Of a stretch of DNA of 64,000 nt, positions 40,232 through 48,258 are shown in pieces; positions within the stretch are counted from its first letter, which is position 1, and the number at the start of each line of letters is the position of its first letter. Under the pieces are notes generated by a model, which was not told the DNA's origin, ran no database searches, and saw only the letters and a program-made list of their open reading frames with translations. The translations under genes were made by a program, and so were the position numbers. Source of the DNA: Granulicatella seriolae (lineage in GTDB: Bacteria; Bacillota; Bacilli; Lactobacillales; Aerococcaceae); contig NZ_JANHNZ010000002.1 of assembly GCF_024543085.1 (NCBI RefSeq), positions 310,001 to 374,000 of the forward strand. Reading direction: 5' to 3'.

Positions 40232-41980
40232 TCATAAGTTACGAACAAACGCTTGAAGGAGTGCAACTTTCTTTTCTCCAGTATTTCTAACCTTATACTG
40301 TTTAACACTCTCGGGTACAATAAATGTCTCACCATAATTAATTGACAAAGGATCAAATTGTCCATCTACACTTTCAACAACAATTGAAGTACCTTCAACA
40401 AGATTCAACATATTGACACTTTCATGTGTTTCTAGAATGGCCACTTCGTCAAACCAATGGCGATGAGTTTTGATAAATTGTAAATCACTCAGTCCCGTTT
40501 TTTCGGTTCGAACCCCTTCTTGATTTGATAAATCTTCAAAGATATCATTAGCTTCTGAAACTAAATTTTCCAAAACGTAATCAGTATCTCGCTCAACCAA
40601 AATATTAGCTTCTCCATGATCAATATGAACTGGTCTAGGAACGCCATCTAGCCCTACCCTGCCCCAATCCCAAAGTTTGAAGGTGAAATTATTGGGAGTT
40701 GCGCTTATTTCTAAGACTACCGTTTCAGGTCCACCACAGTGAATTGTGCCTGCCGGAATGGAATAATGGTCATGTTTTTTGACCGGAAAGATATTGATAT
40801 ATTTTTCATCAGGAAACCGTATCTCTCCTGAGCTTGCTTTTCTTAAATCAGAAATTAACTCCTCTTTATTAGTTCCATTTTTAACTCCCAGATAGATTGT
40901 CGAAGCATCTGTTGCCTCAAGAATGTAGTAACTCTCATCTTGAGTATAATGAATACCAAAAGTATCCTGGGCATACTCAACAAGGGGATGAACTTGTAAA
41001 CTTAAATTTCCTCCTTGCATTGTATCTAGATAGTCAAATCGAATTGGAAAATTTGTACCAAAACGCCAACGAACTTTAGGTCCAAGCAGTTCATCCGGAT
41101 TAGTAAAAACAGGATTATGTCCTGGCACCTCAATTTTGGTACCATTAAAATTAAGGATGATACTATTTTCTTCAGGCACTCCATCAAAAGCCCAACCGTA
41201 ATTTTTGACATTAGGGTCTAGATTAAACATCTCTTTCATCCATTGGCCACCCCAAACACTGGCATCAAAAAATGGTACCAACCGGAACGGTCTTCTAGCA
41301 ACTTGTTTTAAAGCTTCTAAATAGGATTTACCATCAATCATAGTTGGTAAACCTTTGTTAGTGGTATCTAAAAGGTAATCTATTTTATTAAAAAGTTTTT
41401 TCTTCTCACGATCGGCCATAGCCCATTCAAAAAAGTATCCTCGTTTGTATTTTCTTAAAGGATCCTCATCAAGATTATCTGTTTTCCAATTATTTAAATG
41501 CTCATTTCTATAACGACACTGTATCTCCCAACGTGGCAAATCAGCATAAACTAGAATATCTGGTTGGCAGATTAAGCGTGTCCCCATGCCATATACAACA
41601 ACTAATCCCTTACTGGATGCAATTTCTTCTTTAGCTTTTACAATCAAATCAAGGGGATAAAATTGATCAATTGTATATTGGGATAAGACCCCAAAAACTC
41701 TGTCATTTGTAATCGTGTCTTTAATTCTCTCTTGAACTTGTTCAACGGATTGAGCATACTCATCTGCATCTATCACTTTACAAGGAGCAAGTAATGGGAA
41801 TAATTTTTCCTTTAGCTCTAGATAGTTGACTCCTGGATACCCTTCAATAGCTAGAACAATATTTTTTTTGCTCTTTTCTTGAACTGATTTTAATAGCTGG
41901 TCAGCAATTGCTGTAAAACCATTAAATCCATCAAGTACATTCTTTATCTTGATTTCTGGTTTTAAATCATATTTCGTCAT
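40232..41980 (-). CDS. Phosphomannose isomerase (class I) fused to an N-terminal P-loop-like domain
   Basis: The C-terminal part (residues about 230-582) is a class I mannose-6-phosphate isomerase with zinc-site motifs GNLSLQVHP, DESYYILEA and IPAGTIHCGG. The N-terminal 200 residues resemble uridine-kinase/P-loop proteins (IVLAIEGYPGVNYLELKEKL; later VKAKEEIASSKGLVVVYG and YFFEWAMADREKKK), but the Walker A lysine and Ser/Thr are missing (IEGYPGVNYLE), so ATP phosphotransfer is doubtful. The ATG at 41980 has GGGGTG. A GntR-type operator sits over its promoter. Mannose or a related hexose phosphate is the likely substrate. Confidence 0.82.
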   Translation of the reverse strand: MTKYDLKPEIKIKNVLDGFNGFTAIADQLLKSVQEKSKKNIVLAIEGYPGVNYLELKEKLFPLLAPCKVIDADEYAQSVEQVQERIKDTITNDRVFGVLSQYTIDQFYPLDLIVKAKEEIASSKGLVVVYGMGTRLICQPDILVYADLPRWEIQCRYRNEHLNNWKTDNLDEDPLRKYKRGYFFEWAMADREKKKLFNKIDYLLDTTNKGLPTMIDGKSYLEALKQVARRPFRLVPFFDASVWGGQWMKEMFNLDPNVKNYGWAFDGVPEENSIILNFNGTKIEVPGHNPVFTNPDELLGPKVRWRFGTNFPIRFDYLDTMQGGNLSLQVHPLVEYAQDTFGIHYTQDESYYILEATDASTIYLGVKNGTNKEELISDLRKASSGEIRFPDEKYINIFPVKKHDHYSIPAGTIHCGGPETVVLEISATPNNFTFKLWDWGRVGLDGVPRPVHIDHGEANILVERDTDYVLENLVSEANDIFEDLSNQEGVRTEKTGLSDLQFIKTHRHWFDEVAILETHESVNMLNLVEGTSIVVESVDGQFDPLSINYGETFIVPESVKQYKVRNTGEKKVALLQAFVRNL

Positions 41981-42001
41981 TGCACAACACCCCTATAGAT
42001 A

Positions 42002-42017
42002 TATTGTTATTACAATA
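42002..42017 (-). promoter_or_regulatory. GntR operator 1 (isomerase operon)
   Basis: TATTGTTATTACAATA, palindromic TATTGT-N4-ACAATA, directly downstream of a -10-like TATAGT (42026-42031 on the minus strand). Matches operators 2 and 3. Confidence 0.8.
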
Positions 42018-42048
42018 AATGATTTACTATATTTATTTTTTAATTTGA

Positions 42049-42092
42049 TTGTACCACTCCCCTTTATATGCTATTCTATTGTCATAACAATA
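42049..42092 (+). promoter_or_regulatory. gntR promoter with GntR operator 2
   Basis: -35 TTGTAC (42049-42054), 17-base spacer, -10 TATTCT (42072-42077) with TGC before it; TATTGTCATAACAATA (42077-42092) covers the predicted start, implying autoregulation. Confidence 0.75.
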
Positions 42093-42119
42093 GAGATGAG
42101 TATTAAAGGAGTTGTTTTC

Positions 42120-42848
42120 TTGAGTAACGCTGTTAATTATGATTCTAGTATCCCTTTATACGTACAAATAGCTGGGGAACTTCGTATGAATATTATTTCC
42201 GAAAAATGGAAACCTGGCACCAAAATTCCACCCGAATTAGATCTCTGCGATAAATATCACGTTAGTAGAATCACCATTAGAAAAAGCATTGAGGAACTAG
42301 TAAAAGAAAACCTTGTCTATAGAAAGAGGGCTAAAGGTACTTTTGTTTGTGAGTGGGAAGAAAAAGTAGATGAACACTACACTTTTGTTAAAAGTTTTAC
42401 AACAGAGATGAAGGAATTAGGTAAAGAGGCTACTACATTGTGGGCTCAAATAGAAATTGTCAAGGCAAACAAGAAAATCTCTCGTTATCTAAATATAAAT
42501 ATTAGGGACACCATCATGAAATTAACGAGAATCCGGGGAGCTGATGGACAAGCATTTGTTTATGTTGAGTCCTTTTTCACCTATGATGAGCGATATCCTA
42601 CAAATAACGAATCCTACTATGGCTCACTTTATAGCTTACTATCAGAATATGGCGTATCTTTCAATCATGAAACCGAATATGTTGAAGCCATGCTACCTAC
42701 CAAAGCCATTCAAGACGCTCTGGACATTGGGCTCTATGAGCCAATATTAAAACGAGTCCGAATGGTTAAACATGTCGAAGGCACTTACCGTGAATATAGT
42801 GAAAATTTTTATATCGGTAAATATTATCGCTACTATTTGGATATGTAG
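42120..42848 (+). CDS. GntR/HutC-family transcriptional regulator with UTRA domain
   Basis: DNA-binding repressor of 242 residues: N-terminal winged HTH (about 8-75, IPLYVQIAGELRMNIISE; SRITIRKSIEELV) and C-terminal UTRA effector domain ending ENFYIGKYYRYYLDM. The start is TTG at 42120 with AAAGGAG eight bases upstream; longer frames lack a ribosome site and run through the promoter. Divergent from the isomerase operon and upstream, on the other strand, of the second PTS. A shared palindrome at three promoters is the inferred target; the ligand is probably a sugar phosphate. Confidence 0.9.
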   Translation: MSNAVNYDSSIPLYVQIAGELRMNIISEKWKPGTKIPPELDLCDKYHVSRITIRKSIEELVKENLVYRKRAKGTFVCEWEEKVDEHYTFVKSFTTEMKELGKEATTLWAQIEIVKANKKISRYLNINIRDTIMKLTRIRGADGQAFVYVESFFTYDERYPTNNESYYGSLYSLLSEYGVSFNHETEYVEAMLPTKAIQDALDIGLYEPILKRVRMVKHVEGTYREYSENFYIGKYYRYYLDM

Positions 42849-42902
42849 CTAGTATAAGATTTCAGTTGACATAACAGTATCAATTTCCATATCCTAATTT
42901 AA

Positions 42903-42940
42903 TAAATAGGCTAATCTACAAGAAAAGATTAGCCTATTTA
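42903..42940 (+). terminator. Bidirectional terminator between gntR and the PTS/isomerase operon
   Basis: TAAATAGGCTAATCT (42903-42917) against AGATTAGCCTATTTA (42926-42940), perfect 15-base stem, 8-base loop. Confidence 0.85.
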
Positions 42941-42974
42941 TATTTGACTACTTTAACTAAAAACTGGCTATAAT

Positions 42975-43535
42975 TCATTTGAATTTTTCCAAGTCCAAGA
43001 CCTTAAATTGGTTTACTTCCTCGACAACTGAGACCTTAAAGAGGCCTTTCTTATTGTAATTATGGCCTGACTCTGTCAACCAGCAAGCACCAACAGATAG
43101 TCTTTCCTGTCCAGTATTAACTAATCTATGAGCTACTTTTCCAGGAATATAATGCAAACTATTAGGTCGAACCTCTTCTACATAAGTTTTTCCATCAGGA
43201 AATGTCAAGATTAAAAGGCCCTCCCCCTCTAGTCCCCAGTAATATTCACCAGTATCTTCCACAAGATGAATATGTCCTCGAGTCATGAAATATTCGTTTC
43301 CAACCTTTCCCGGATGGATATGAGATATACCAAAGAAGAGCCCCCCTTTTTCACCTTCTTTTAATCCATTATCATGCATCTCAACTTCATAAACTACTTG
43401 ATCTGGATCCATCTGTTCTAAAGCGACTTGATCTTGAAAGATATTTTGAAGACTGAACAATTTCGTTTCTTTTTTTATAACATTTTTACCTTCTAAAGTT
43501 GCTACGTTGCCGTTATAACATATTTTATTTTCCAA
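42975..43535 (-). CDS. Cupin-type sugar-phosphate isomerase (second copy, short)
   Basis: A 186-residue single cupin with metal-binding pattern FMTRGHIHLVEDTGEYYWGL and IPGKVAHRLVN, matching the cupin glucose-6-phosphate isomerase family known from archaea and Firmicutes. Start TTG at 43535, AAGGAG about ten bases upstream. Last gene of the PTS operon (48 bases behind IID). It is clearly diverged from the longer cupin isomerase at 39433-40224, so it may use another hexose phosphate. Confidence 0.78.
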   Translation of the reverse strand: MENKICYNGNVATLEGKNVIKKETKLFSLQNIFQDQVALEQMDPDQVVYEVEMHDNGLKEGEKGGLFFGISHIHPGKVGNEYFMTRGHIHLVEDTGEYYWGLEGEGLLILTFPDGKTYVEEVRPNSLHYIPGKVAHRLVNTGQERLSVGACWLTESGHNYNKKGLFKVSVVEEVNQFKVLDLEKFK

Positions 43536-43583
43536 TAGTTTTAGGCTCCTTTCTAACCATTACTGACTCCTGAAAAAGTCACC

Positions 43584-44426
43584 CTAAAAAAACATTTGAA
43601 TTAAATAAGTTAACCCAACACCTGTAAAAGCTAAAATAAAGTAAGTTGCAATCATTTTTAATGGAGTTACGCCTTTTTTAGCCATGAAATACCAACTAGT
43701 AATCACTAATACCACTGGCAACAGCTTAGGGAAAATACCATCGAGGATTAGTTGTACATCAACAACTGCATTTCCAAAATCTAAAACTATTGGTAAATTT
43801 AAATTCACATAGGAAGCCGCTACTCCACCGATGACAATAACTCCAAGCACAGAGATTGCCTGAGTCATTTGTGCAGCCTTCTTTCCAACGAAAAGATCTA
43901 CCGATTCAGCACCCAATTCATATCCCTTGAAGAAGAGATATCTTGTTCCTAATACTATAATTAGATTGTAGGTAATGATATAGAAGATGGGACCTAGAAT
44001 TCCACCATCAGCTGATAAACCCATACCGATGGATAATAGAATAGGAATTAACATCCCCGGAATCATTGAATCCCCAATACCTGCAATAGGACCCATTAAA
44101 CCGATTTTTAAACTATTTATGAAACTATCATCAATTTCAGAATTGCCTAAAGCTCTTTGTTCTTCAAGCCCACAAACCACACCGTTAATCAAAGCTCCTA
44201 ATTGAGGTTCAGTATTATAAAAGAGAGCGTGTCGTTGCAACATTTTTTTGCGTTCTTCAGGATTATCTTTGTACAGTCTATCAGCAACTGGCTGCATAGA
44301 ATAAGCGAAGCCCAGCGCTTCCAAATACTCATAACTCATCGCCACTAAATTGTGCATCATCCATCTAAAATAAGATTGATTTAACGTCTTTTTATCAAGT
44401 AATTGATAGGTTTTTTTCGTCTCCAT
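43584..44426 (-). CDS. PTS mannose-family IID component (second system)
   Basis: A 280-residue IID protein (NQSYFRWMMHNLVAMSYEYL; GLMGPIAGIGDSMIPGMLIP) with C-terminal hydrophobic segments. Start ATG shares one base with the IIC stop codon (TAATG). Clearly diverged from the first IID at 29320-30156, so the substrate probably differs. Confidence 0.9.
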   Translation of the reverse strand: METKKTYQLLDKKTLNQSYFRWMMHNLVAMSYEYLEALGFAYSMQPVADRLYKDNPEERKKMLQRHALFYNTEPQLGALINGVVCGLEEQRALGNSEIDDSFINSLKIGLMGPIAGIGDSMIPGMLIPILLSIGMGLSADGGILGPIFYIITYNLIIVLGTRYLFFKGYELGAESVDLFVGKKAAQMTQAISVLGVIVIGGVAASYVNLNLPIVLDFGNAVVDVQLILDGIFPKLLPVVLVITSWYFMAKKGVTPLKMIATYFILAFTGVGLTYLIQMFF

Positions 44427-45241
44427 TAGAATTCTTCCTCCTCAATCTCGTCATTTCCTCCTGCACTAACAACTGTTGGTCCTTGTTTTGAGATGATTAG
44501 ATAATAAATATAGGCAATAACTGCTGCAACAATCGCTAACGCAATCATATTGAGTTTTACGAATACAACGCACACGAAACCAAATAGGAAAAATAAAATC
44601 ATAATATTTTCCTTAACAACTGCAGTCAATAGCATAACGACCCCAATTGCTGGAAGTGCGCCACCTAACACAGACATCGTATCAACGATGAATTGAGGCA
44701 TACTTTCTAGTAATTGTTTAGCAAAATTTGAACCAAAATAGATAACTAAGAATGAAGGGATAAATCGCAAGGCAAAGTTTAGTAACTGCGGCCCTACAAT
44801 GGTATTGAAAGCGAAGCCCTTATCATCACCTTCATTTATGGCTTTTATAGCACGATGATTCCAAAAAGAGTTTGTCACTTGATAAAAGTTAAAGACAATT
44901 GTACCGAGAACACCAATCGTTGTCGCTAAAGTAACAGCAACTTCTGTAGATACACCAGACAACATAGCAAGTGCAATAGCTGGGTAAGCTACAAAGTTAA
45001 GATCGGCAGGCATTTGACCACCTGGGGTTACTAAAGCGATGTATACCGCTTGAATTGCAACACCAATAATAACTCCCTTTGTAACATCGCCTAGAATAAT
45101 TCCAATTAAGAAACCTGATACTAAAGGTCTAGTTAGTGTGTACCAACCTCCTGTCAATCCCAAAAGCCATGGTGTACTCAAAGCCCCCAAGTAGCAGAGC
45201 AATGATATTAGTGCTGCTTGCAATAATAATATTCCATCCAT
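44426..45241 (-). CDS. PTS mannose-family IIC component (second system)
   Basis: Membrane channel subunit, 271 residues, with seven or more hydrophobic segments and GFLIGIILGDVTKGVIIGVA. I choose the ATG at 45241 because AAGGAG is nine bases upstream; a GTG three codons earlier sits too close to it. Confidence 0.9.
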   Translation of the reverse strand: MDGILLLQAALISLLCYLGALSTPWLLGLTGGWYTLTRPLVSGFLIGIILGDVTKGVIIGVAIQAVYIALVTPGGQMPADLNFVAYPAIALAMLSGVSTEVAVTLATTIGVLGTIVFNFYQVTNSFWNHRAIKAINEGDDKGFAFNTIVGPQLLNFALRFIPSFLVIYFGSNFAKQLLESMPQFIVDTMSVLGGALPAIGVVMLLTAVVKENIMILFFLFGFVCVVFVKLNMIALAIVAAVIAYIYYLIISKQGPTVVSAGGNDEIEEEEF

Positions 45242-45255
45242 TTTTTCCACTCTCC

Positions 45256-45753
45256 TTATTTAATTGTTTCTTTGATATCTTTCCATAAATAACCTTTAGA
45301 ATCTGGAACTAATTTAAATTCGATTTCCATCCCAAGTTGATCTAAACGGTTGAAGGCATCTATTTCTCCTTTTGTAACAGCAACATTAGGTCCAATTTTT
45401 TGAGCTTCTTCTCTTGCACTCATGGGTCCAACATTCAATTTTGGTAATTCTTTAATAAAATCTGCTCCTTGTTCAAACAAAGTGACTAGGGTCTCGGGTG
45501 TCTTTGCGATTAAAAAATAGTTGTTATTACTGTTTACAATTTCAGTCCATTTAGTTGCTGCTCTTTCAACAGTCAAAACAAATCCCTTTAGTGGTTGAGG
45601 AACAGCTGATTTAAGCACTTTAGATAGGACAGGATTCATTGCCGCAGCATCATCAACCGCAACGACACCATCACAAGGTCTCTCACTCATCCACCTTGTT
45701 ACAACTTGACCGTGAATAATTCGATCGTCGATTCGAATAAAGGAAATAGCCAT
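45256..45753 (-). CDS. PTS mannose-family IIB component (second system)
   Basis: Phosphocarrier of 165 residues with the phospho-histidine motif RIDDRIIHGQVVTRW (His about residue 15). The ATG at 45753 has AAGGAG nine bases upstream; the longer frame begins at a TTG overlapping that site. Confidence 0.9.
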   Translation of the reverse strand: MAISFIRIDDRIIHGQVVTRWMSERPCDGVVAVDDAAAMNPVLSKVLKSAVPQPLKGFVLTVERAATKWTEIVNSNNNYFLIAKTPETLVTLFEQGADFIKELPKLNVGPMSAREEAQKIGPNVAVTKGEIDAFNRLDQLGMEIEFKLVPDSKGYLWKDIKETIK

Positions 45754-45766
45754 TTTTTTCAACTCC

Positions 45767-46192
45767 TTAAAATTCTAATTCTTCGTTTTCTTCCTCTTGT
45801 ACTATTTCTTTGCTAATCCCTTCTATAGATTGTTTGCCAATTGACAATGCCATCTGATATAAAACGTCTAAATCGTCAATACTAGTTACTAACATGCCAA
45901 CTTCAATCAAGATTGGTAAATTAACTCCACATATAATGCTTACTCTATCAGGATGTGTCATTTGATACTTGTAAGATTCGTTGAAAGGACTACCACCTTT
46001 AATATCACATAAGATTAAAACTTTTTCATTTCCATATGAGTCTAATTTCTCCATAAATTTCTGCGTAAAATTAGCAATTCCCGCATTAGTTAAACTCAAT
46101 GAATCTAACTGAGGATTTTCACCTGCAATCATTTCATAACTATTGATTAGTCCTGACGCTAATTCACCATGAGATACTACTAATATTCTCAA
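45767..46192 (-). CDS. PTS mannose-family IIA component (second system)
   Basis: Phosphocarrier of 141 residues with active His in VVSHGELASG (about residue 8) and ILCDIKGGSPFNES. Start TTG at 46192, with GAGGTG upstream. The C-terminus is strongly acidic. First gene of the operon IIA-IIB-IIC-IID-cupin isomerase; expressed from a sigma-70-type promoter about 280 bases upstream, unlike the sigma-54-dependent system. Confidence 0.9.
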   Translation of the reverse strand: MRILVVSHGELASGLINSYEMIAGENPQLDSLSLTNAGIANFTQKFMEKLDSYGNEKVLILCDIKGGSPFNESYKYQMTHPDRVSIICGVNLPILIEVGMLVTSIDDLDVLYQMALSIGKQSIEGISKEIVQEEENEELEF

Positions 46193-46461
46193 AATATCAC
46201 CTCATTTGCCTCTCTAAATTATATTTTCTATTAACTACTCTCCATTAACAAACAGTCTATAAAGTACATCAAGAGGTTGTCATGTCTATCCCAAATCAAC
46301 ATTGACTAAGTTTCGACTGATTTTATTCTATTCTTGACTTTTTGTTCTGATTCCTCCTTTTTTAAATAGGTTCAATTTGTTCACGAAGATTCTTAACCGG
46401 ATGTCAAGTTTATTATTACTATATCCTCAATTATTTTGTTCATTCAGCACATCATTAGTTC
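46193..46461 (-). other. Long untranslated leader of the second PTS operon
   Basis: About 280 bases between the predicted transcription start and the TTG of IIA. AT-rich; no ORF with a ribosome site, no known riboswitch and no strong terminator hairpin recognised by eye. Confidence 0.5.
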
Positions 46462-46477
46462 CATTGTCATTACAATA
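46462..46477 (-). promoter_or_regulatory. GntR operator 3 (second PTS operon)
   Basis: CATTGTCATTACAATA, one base from the symmetric form of operators 1 and 2; lies over the predicted PTS transcription start. Confidence 0.8.
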
Positions 46478-46480
46478 TAT

Positions 46481-46509
46481 ATTATATTGGTAAAAACGCT
46501 TTATGTCAC
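46481..46509 (-). promoter_or_regulatory. Promoter of the second PTS operon
   Basis: Minus strand -35 GTGACA (46504-46509), exact 17-base spacer, -10 TATAAT (46481-46486). The spacer contains AAAGCGTTTTTA, a weak CcpA cre-like sequence. Confidence 0.75.
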
Positions 46510-46648
46510 TCAGTTCTATTGCATATTTCGATAATACAATAGGATTATTATATTCTTCTATTGTATACATGCTTAACTCTTTGTTATCAAATCTAGTATT
46601 TCAGATTTTAAACCTACTAATCTTAGTATGTTAATAACACTATTCAAT

Positions 46649-46693
46649 AAAAAAGTAGACAAAAGTGCTTTTCAGCTCTTTTTGTCTACTTTT
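46649..46693 (-). terminator. Bidirectional terminator after the alpha/beta hydrolase gene
   Basis: AAAAGTAGACAAAAG paired with CTTTTTGTCTACTTTT (46678-46693), T-runs on both sides. Confidence 0.8.
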
Positions 46694-46707
46694 ATTGGCC
46701 TTTACCC

Positions 46708-47442
46708 TTATTCCTTCACCCGTCCCAACCACTCAACAATAGCACTGGAAATCTCTTCCTGTTGCATATCATTCGATATAGTAGCCTCTATATCGCCTTT
46801 TTGTTTGCCATACGAACCAAAACCGGCGTGATTTCCACCTTCAATATCCATATAATCTGTTTGACTTGGCAGATAAGCCTTTGCTTCTTGAAACTTTTCT
46901 TGATTCAGTACCCCATCTTTAGAAGCAGTTATTGAGAGGACTGGAATACCAGAACTCGTCAAACTACCCTTTTCATCGGGATAGCTAGCTAAAAATATCA
47001 TTCCTCTTACTCGGTCAAGGTGATAGGCTGCAAAACGACTTGCCATAACACCGCCTAGTGAATGGCCCGACATCACGAACGATTTATCAGGGTTAGCCTC
47101 AATAATTTTTTCTGCTGCATTGGGAGACAATACCGCTAAATTCAAGGGCATCTTAACTACATAGACATCATAGCCTTTGGAAGCGACTTGTGACGCCCAT
47201 TTGCTATAGCTTTCTGGTGCTACCAAGGCTCCAGGATAAAAAATAATGCTCAATGGATTGCCTTGTCCGTTGCTATAAAGATCATATTCTTTAGAATCAA
47301 CAGCCTGCTCACTTAGTATTTGAGCAGATTCTGTCGCTGGATAGGTGCTTTGTTTCAGGTAAATGGTTCCTCCAATACCTATCACAGCTACCAAGGTTAG
47401 AATAATCCCTAGTACTTTTTTCCATAAAGGAATCTTCTTCAT
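46708..47442 (-). CDS. Membrane-anchored alpha/beta hydrolase
   Basis: Serine hydrolase of about 244 residues: one N-terminal membrane span (about 9-27), then an extracytoplasmic alpha/beta-hydrolase fold with nucleophile elbow GHSLGG, an Asp in TASKDGVL and His in GGNHAGFG, a complete catalytic triad. Substrate unknown. Start ATG at 47442, or the TTG just before it. Last gene of a likely four-gene operon. Confidence 0.82.
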   Translation of the reverse strand: MKKIPLWKKVLGIILTLVAVIGIGGTIYLKQSTYPATESAQILSEQAVDSKEYDLYSNGQGNPLSIIFYPGALVAPESYSKWASQVASKGYDVYVVKMPLNLAVLSPNAAEKIIEANPDKSFVMSGHSLGGVMASRFAAYHLDRVRGMIFLASYPDEKGSLTSSGIPVLSITASKDGVLNQEKFQEAKAYLPSQTDYMDIEGGNHAGFGSYGKQKGDIEATISNDMQQEEISSAIVEWLGRVKE

Positions 47443-47478
47443 CAATCGTTTTCCTCTCCTACAAATTTTACAACCTTT

Positions 47479-48258
47479 TTAGAGCCCCTTCTTCCCGATA
47501 AATGGGACAAATTTTGGCGTATGTTTTGCATATTCTTGAAAATCTGGTCGGTCCTTGTACTTTTCCTCTAATAATGGAACGCCTGAAACGAAGAGCAAGA
47601 GTAGTGTGATGAGGACTGGACTAATCAGTAACCAAGCGTCTGACAATTGGGTAAAGGCAACCAGGAAGACGCCCCACCAAGTCAATGCTTCACCAAAATA
47701 ATTAGGGTGTCTCGTCAGAGACCAGAAGCCGCTAGTTAGCAGCTTGCCCTTATTAGCTGGATTCATTTTAAACTGCTCTAATTGATAATCACCAGCCACC
47801 TCAAAAGTGAAACCAATCATCCATAAAATGACGCCAATTATTTGCCACCAAGAAAAGGTGTCTGACTTTGGATTAGAAGCAAAGATATGCGTAATTGGTA
47901 GAGCAATGATATATAAGAGAACGCCTTGTAAAAAGAAAACCTTGAAGAATGCTTTTACAGGGACAAATTTATGGCCCCATGCTTTGCGCATATTGGTATA
48001 ACGGTAATCTTCCGGTTTATTCCAATTACGGCGAGCTAGGTGCCAGAACAGGCGACCACCCCATAAGGTCACTAAGAGTAGTACCACCAATTCCTGCTTG
48101 GTGCCATCAAAGGAAAAGAGAAATCCAACCCAAGCAACCACCAGATAACCACCTGGCCAAGCAATATCAACTAAAGAATAATTGTTTTTAGCTTGAGAAA
48201 TTGCAAACCAACTAATAAAATACAAGGTTAAAGCGACAATCACTATCCAATACATCAT
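47479..48258 (-). CDS. DUF1295 membrane protein (ICMT/steroid-reductase-like)
   Basis: A 259-residue integral membrane protein of about six to seven spans with the DUF1295 C-terminal signature [15 protein letters not shown], related to isoprenylcysteine methyltransferases and steroid 5-alpha-reductases. Enzymatic role unknown. Its ATG overlaps the stop of the DhaL-DegV gene by four bases (ATGA), so the two are translationally coupled. Confidence 0.85.
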   Translation of the reverse strand: MMYWIVIVALTLYFISWFAISQAKNNYSLVDIAWPGGYLVVAWVGFLFSFDGTKQELVVLLLVTLWGGRLFWHLARRNWNKPEDYRYTNMRKAWGHKFVPVKAFFKVFFLQGVLLYIIALPITHIFASNPKSDTFSWWQIIGVILWMIGFTFEVAGDYQLEQFKMNPANKGKLLTSGFWSLTRHPNYFGEALTWWGVFLVAFTQLSDAWLLISPVLITLLLLFVSGVPLLEEKYKDRPDFQEYAKHTPKFVPFIGKKGL

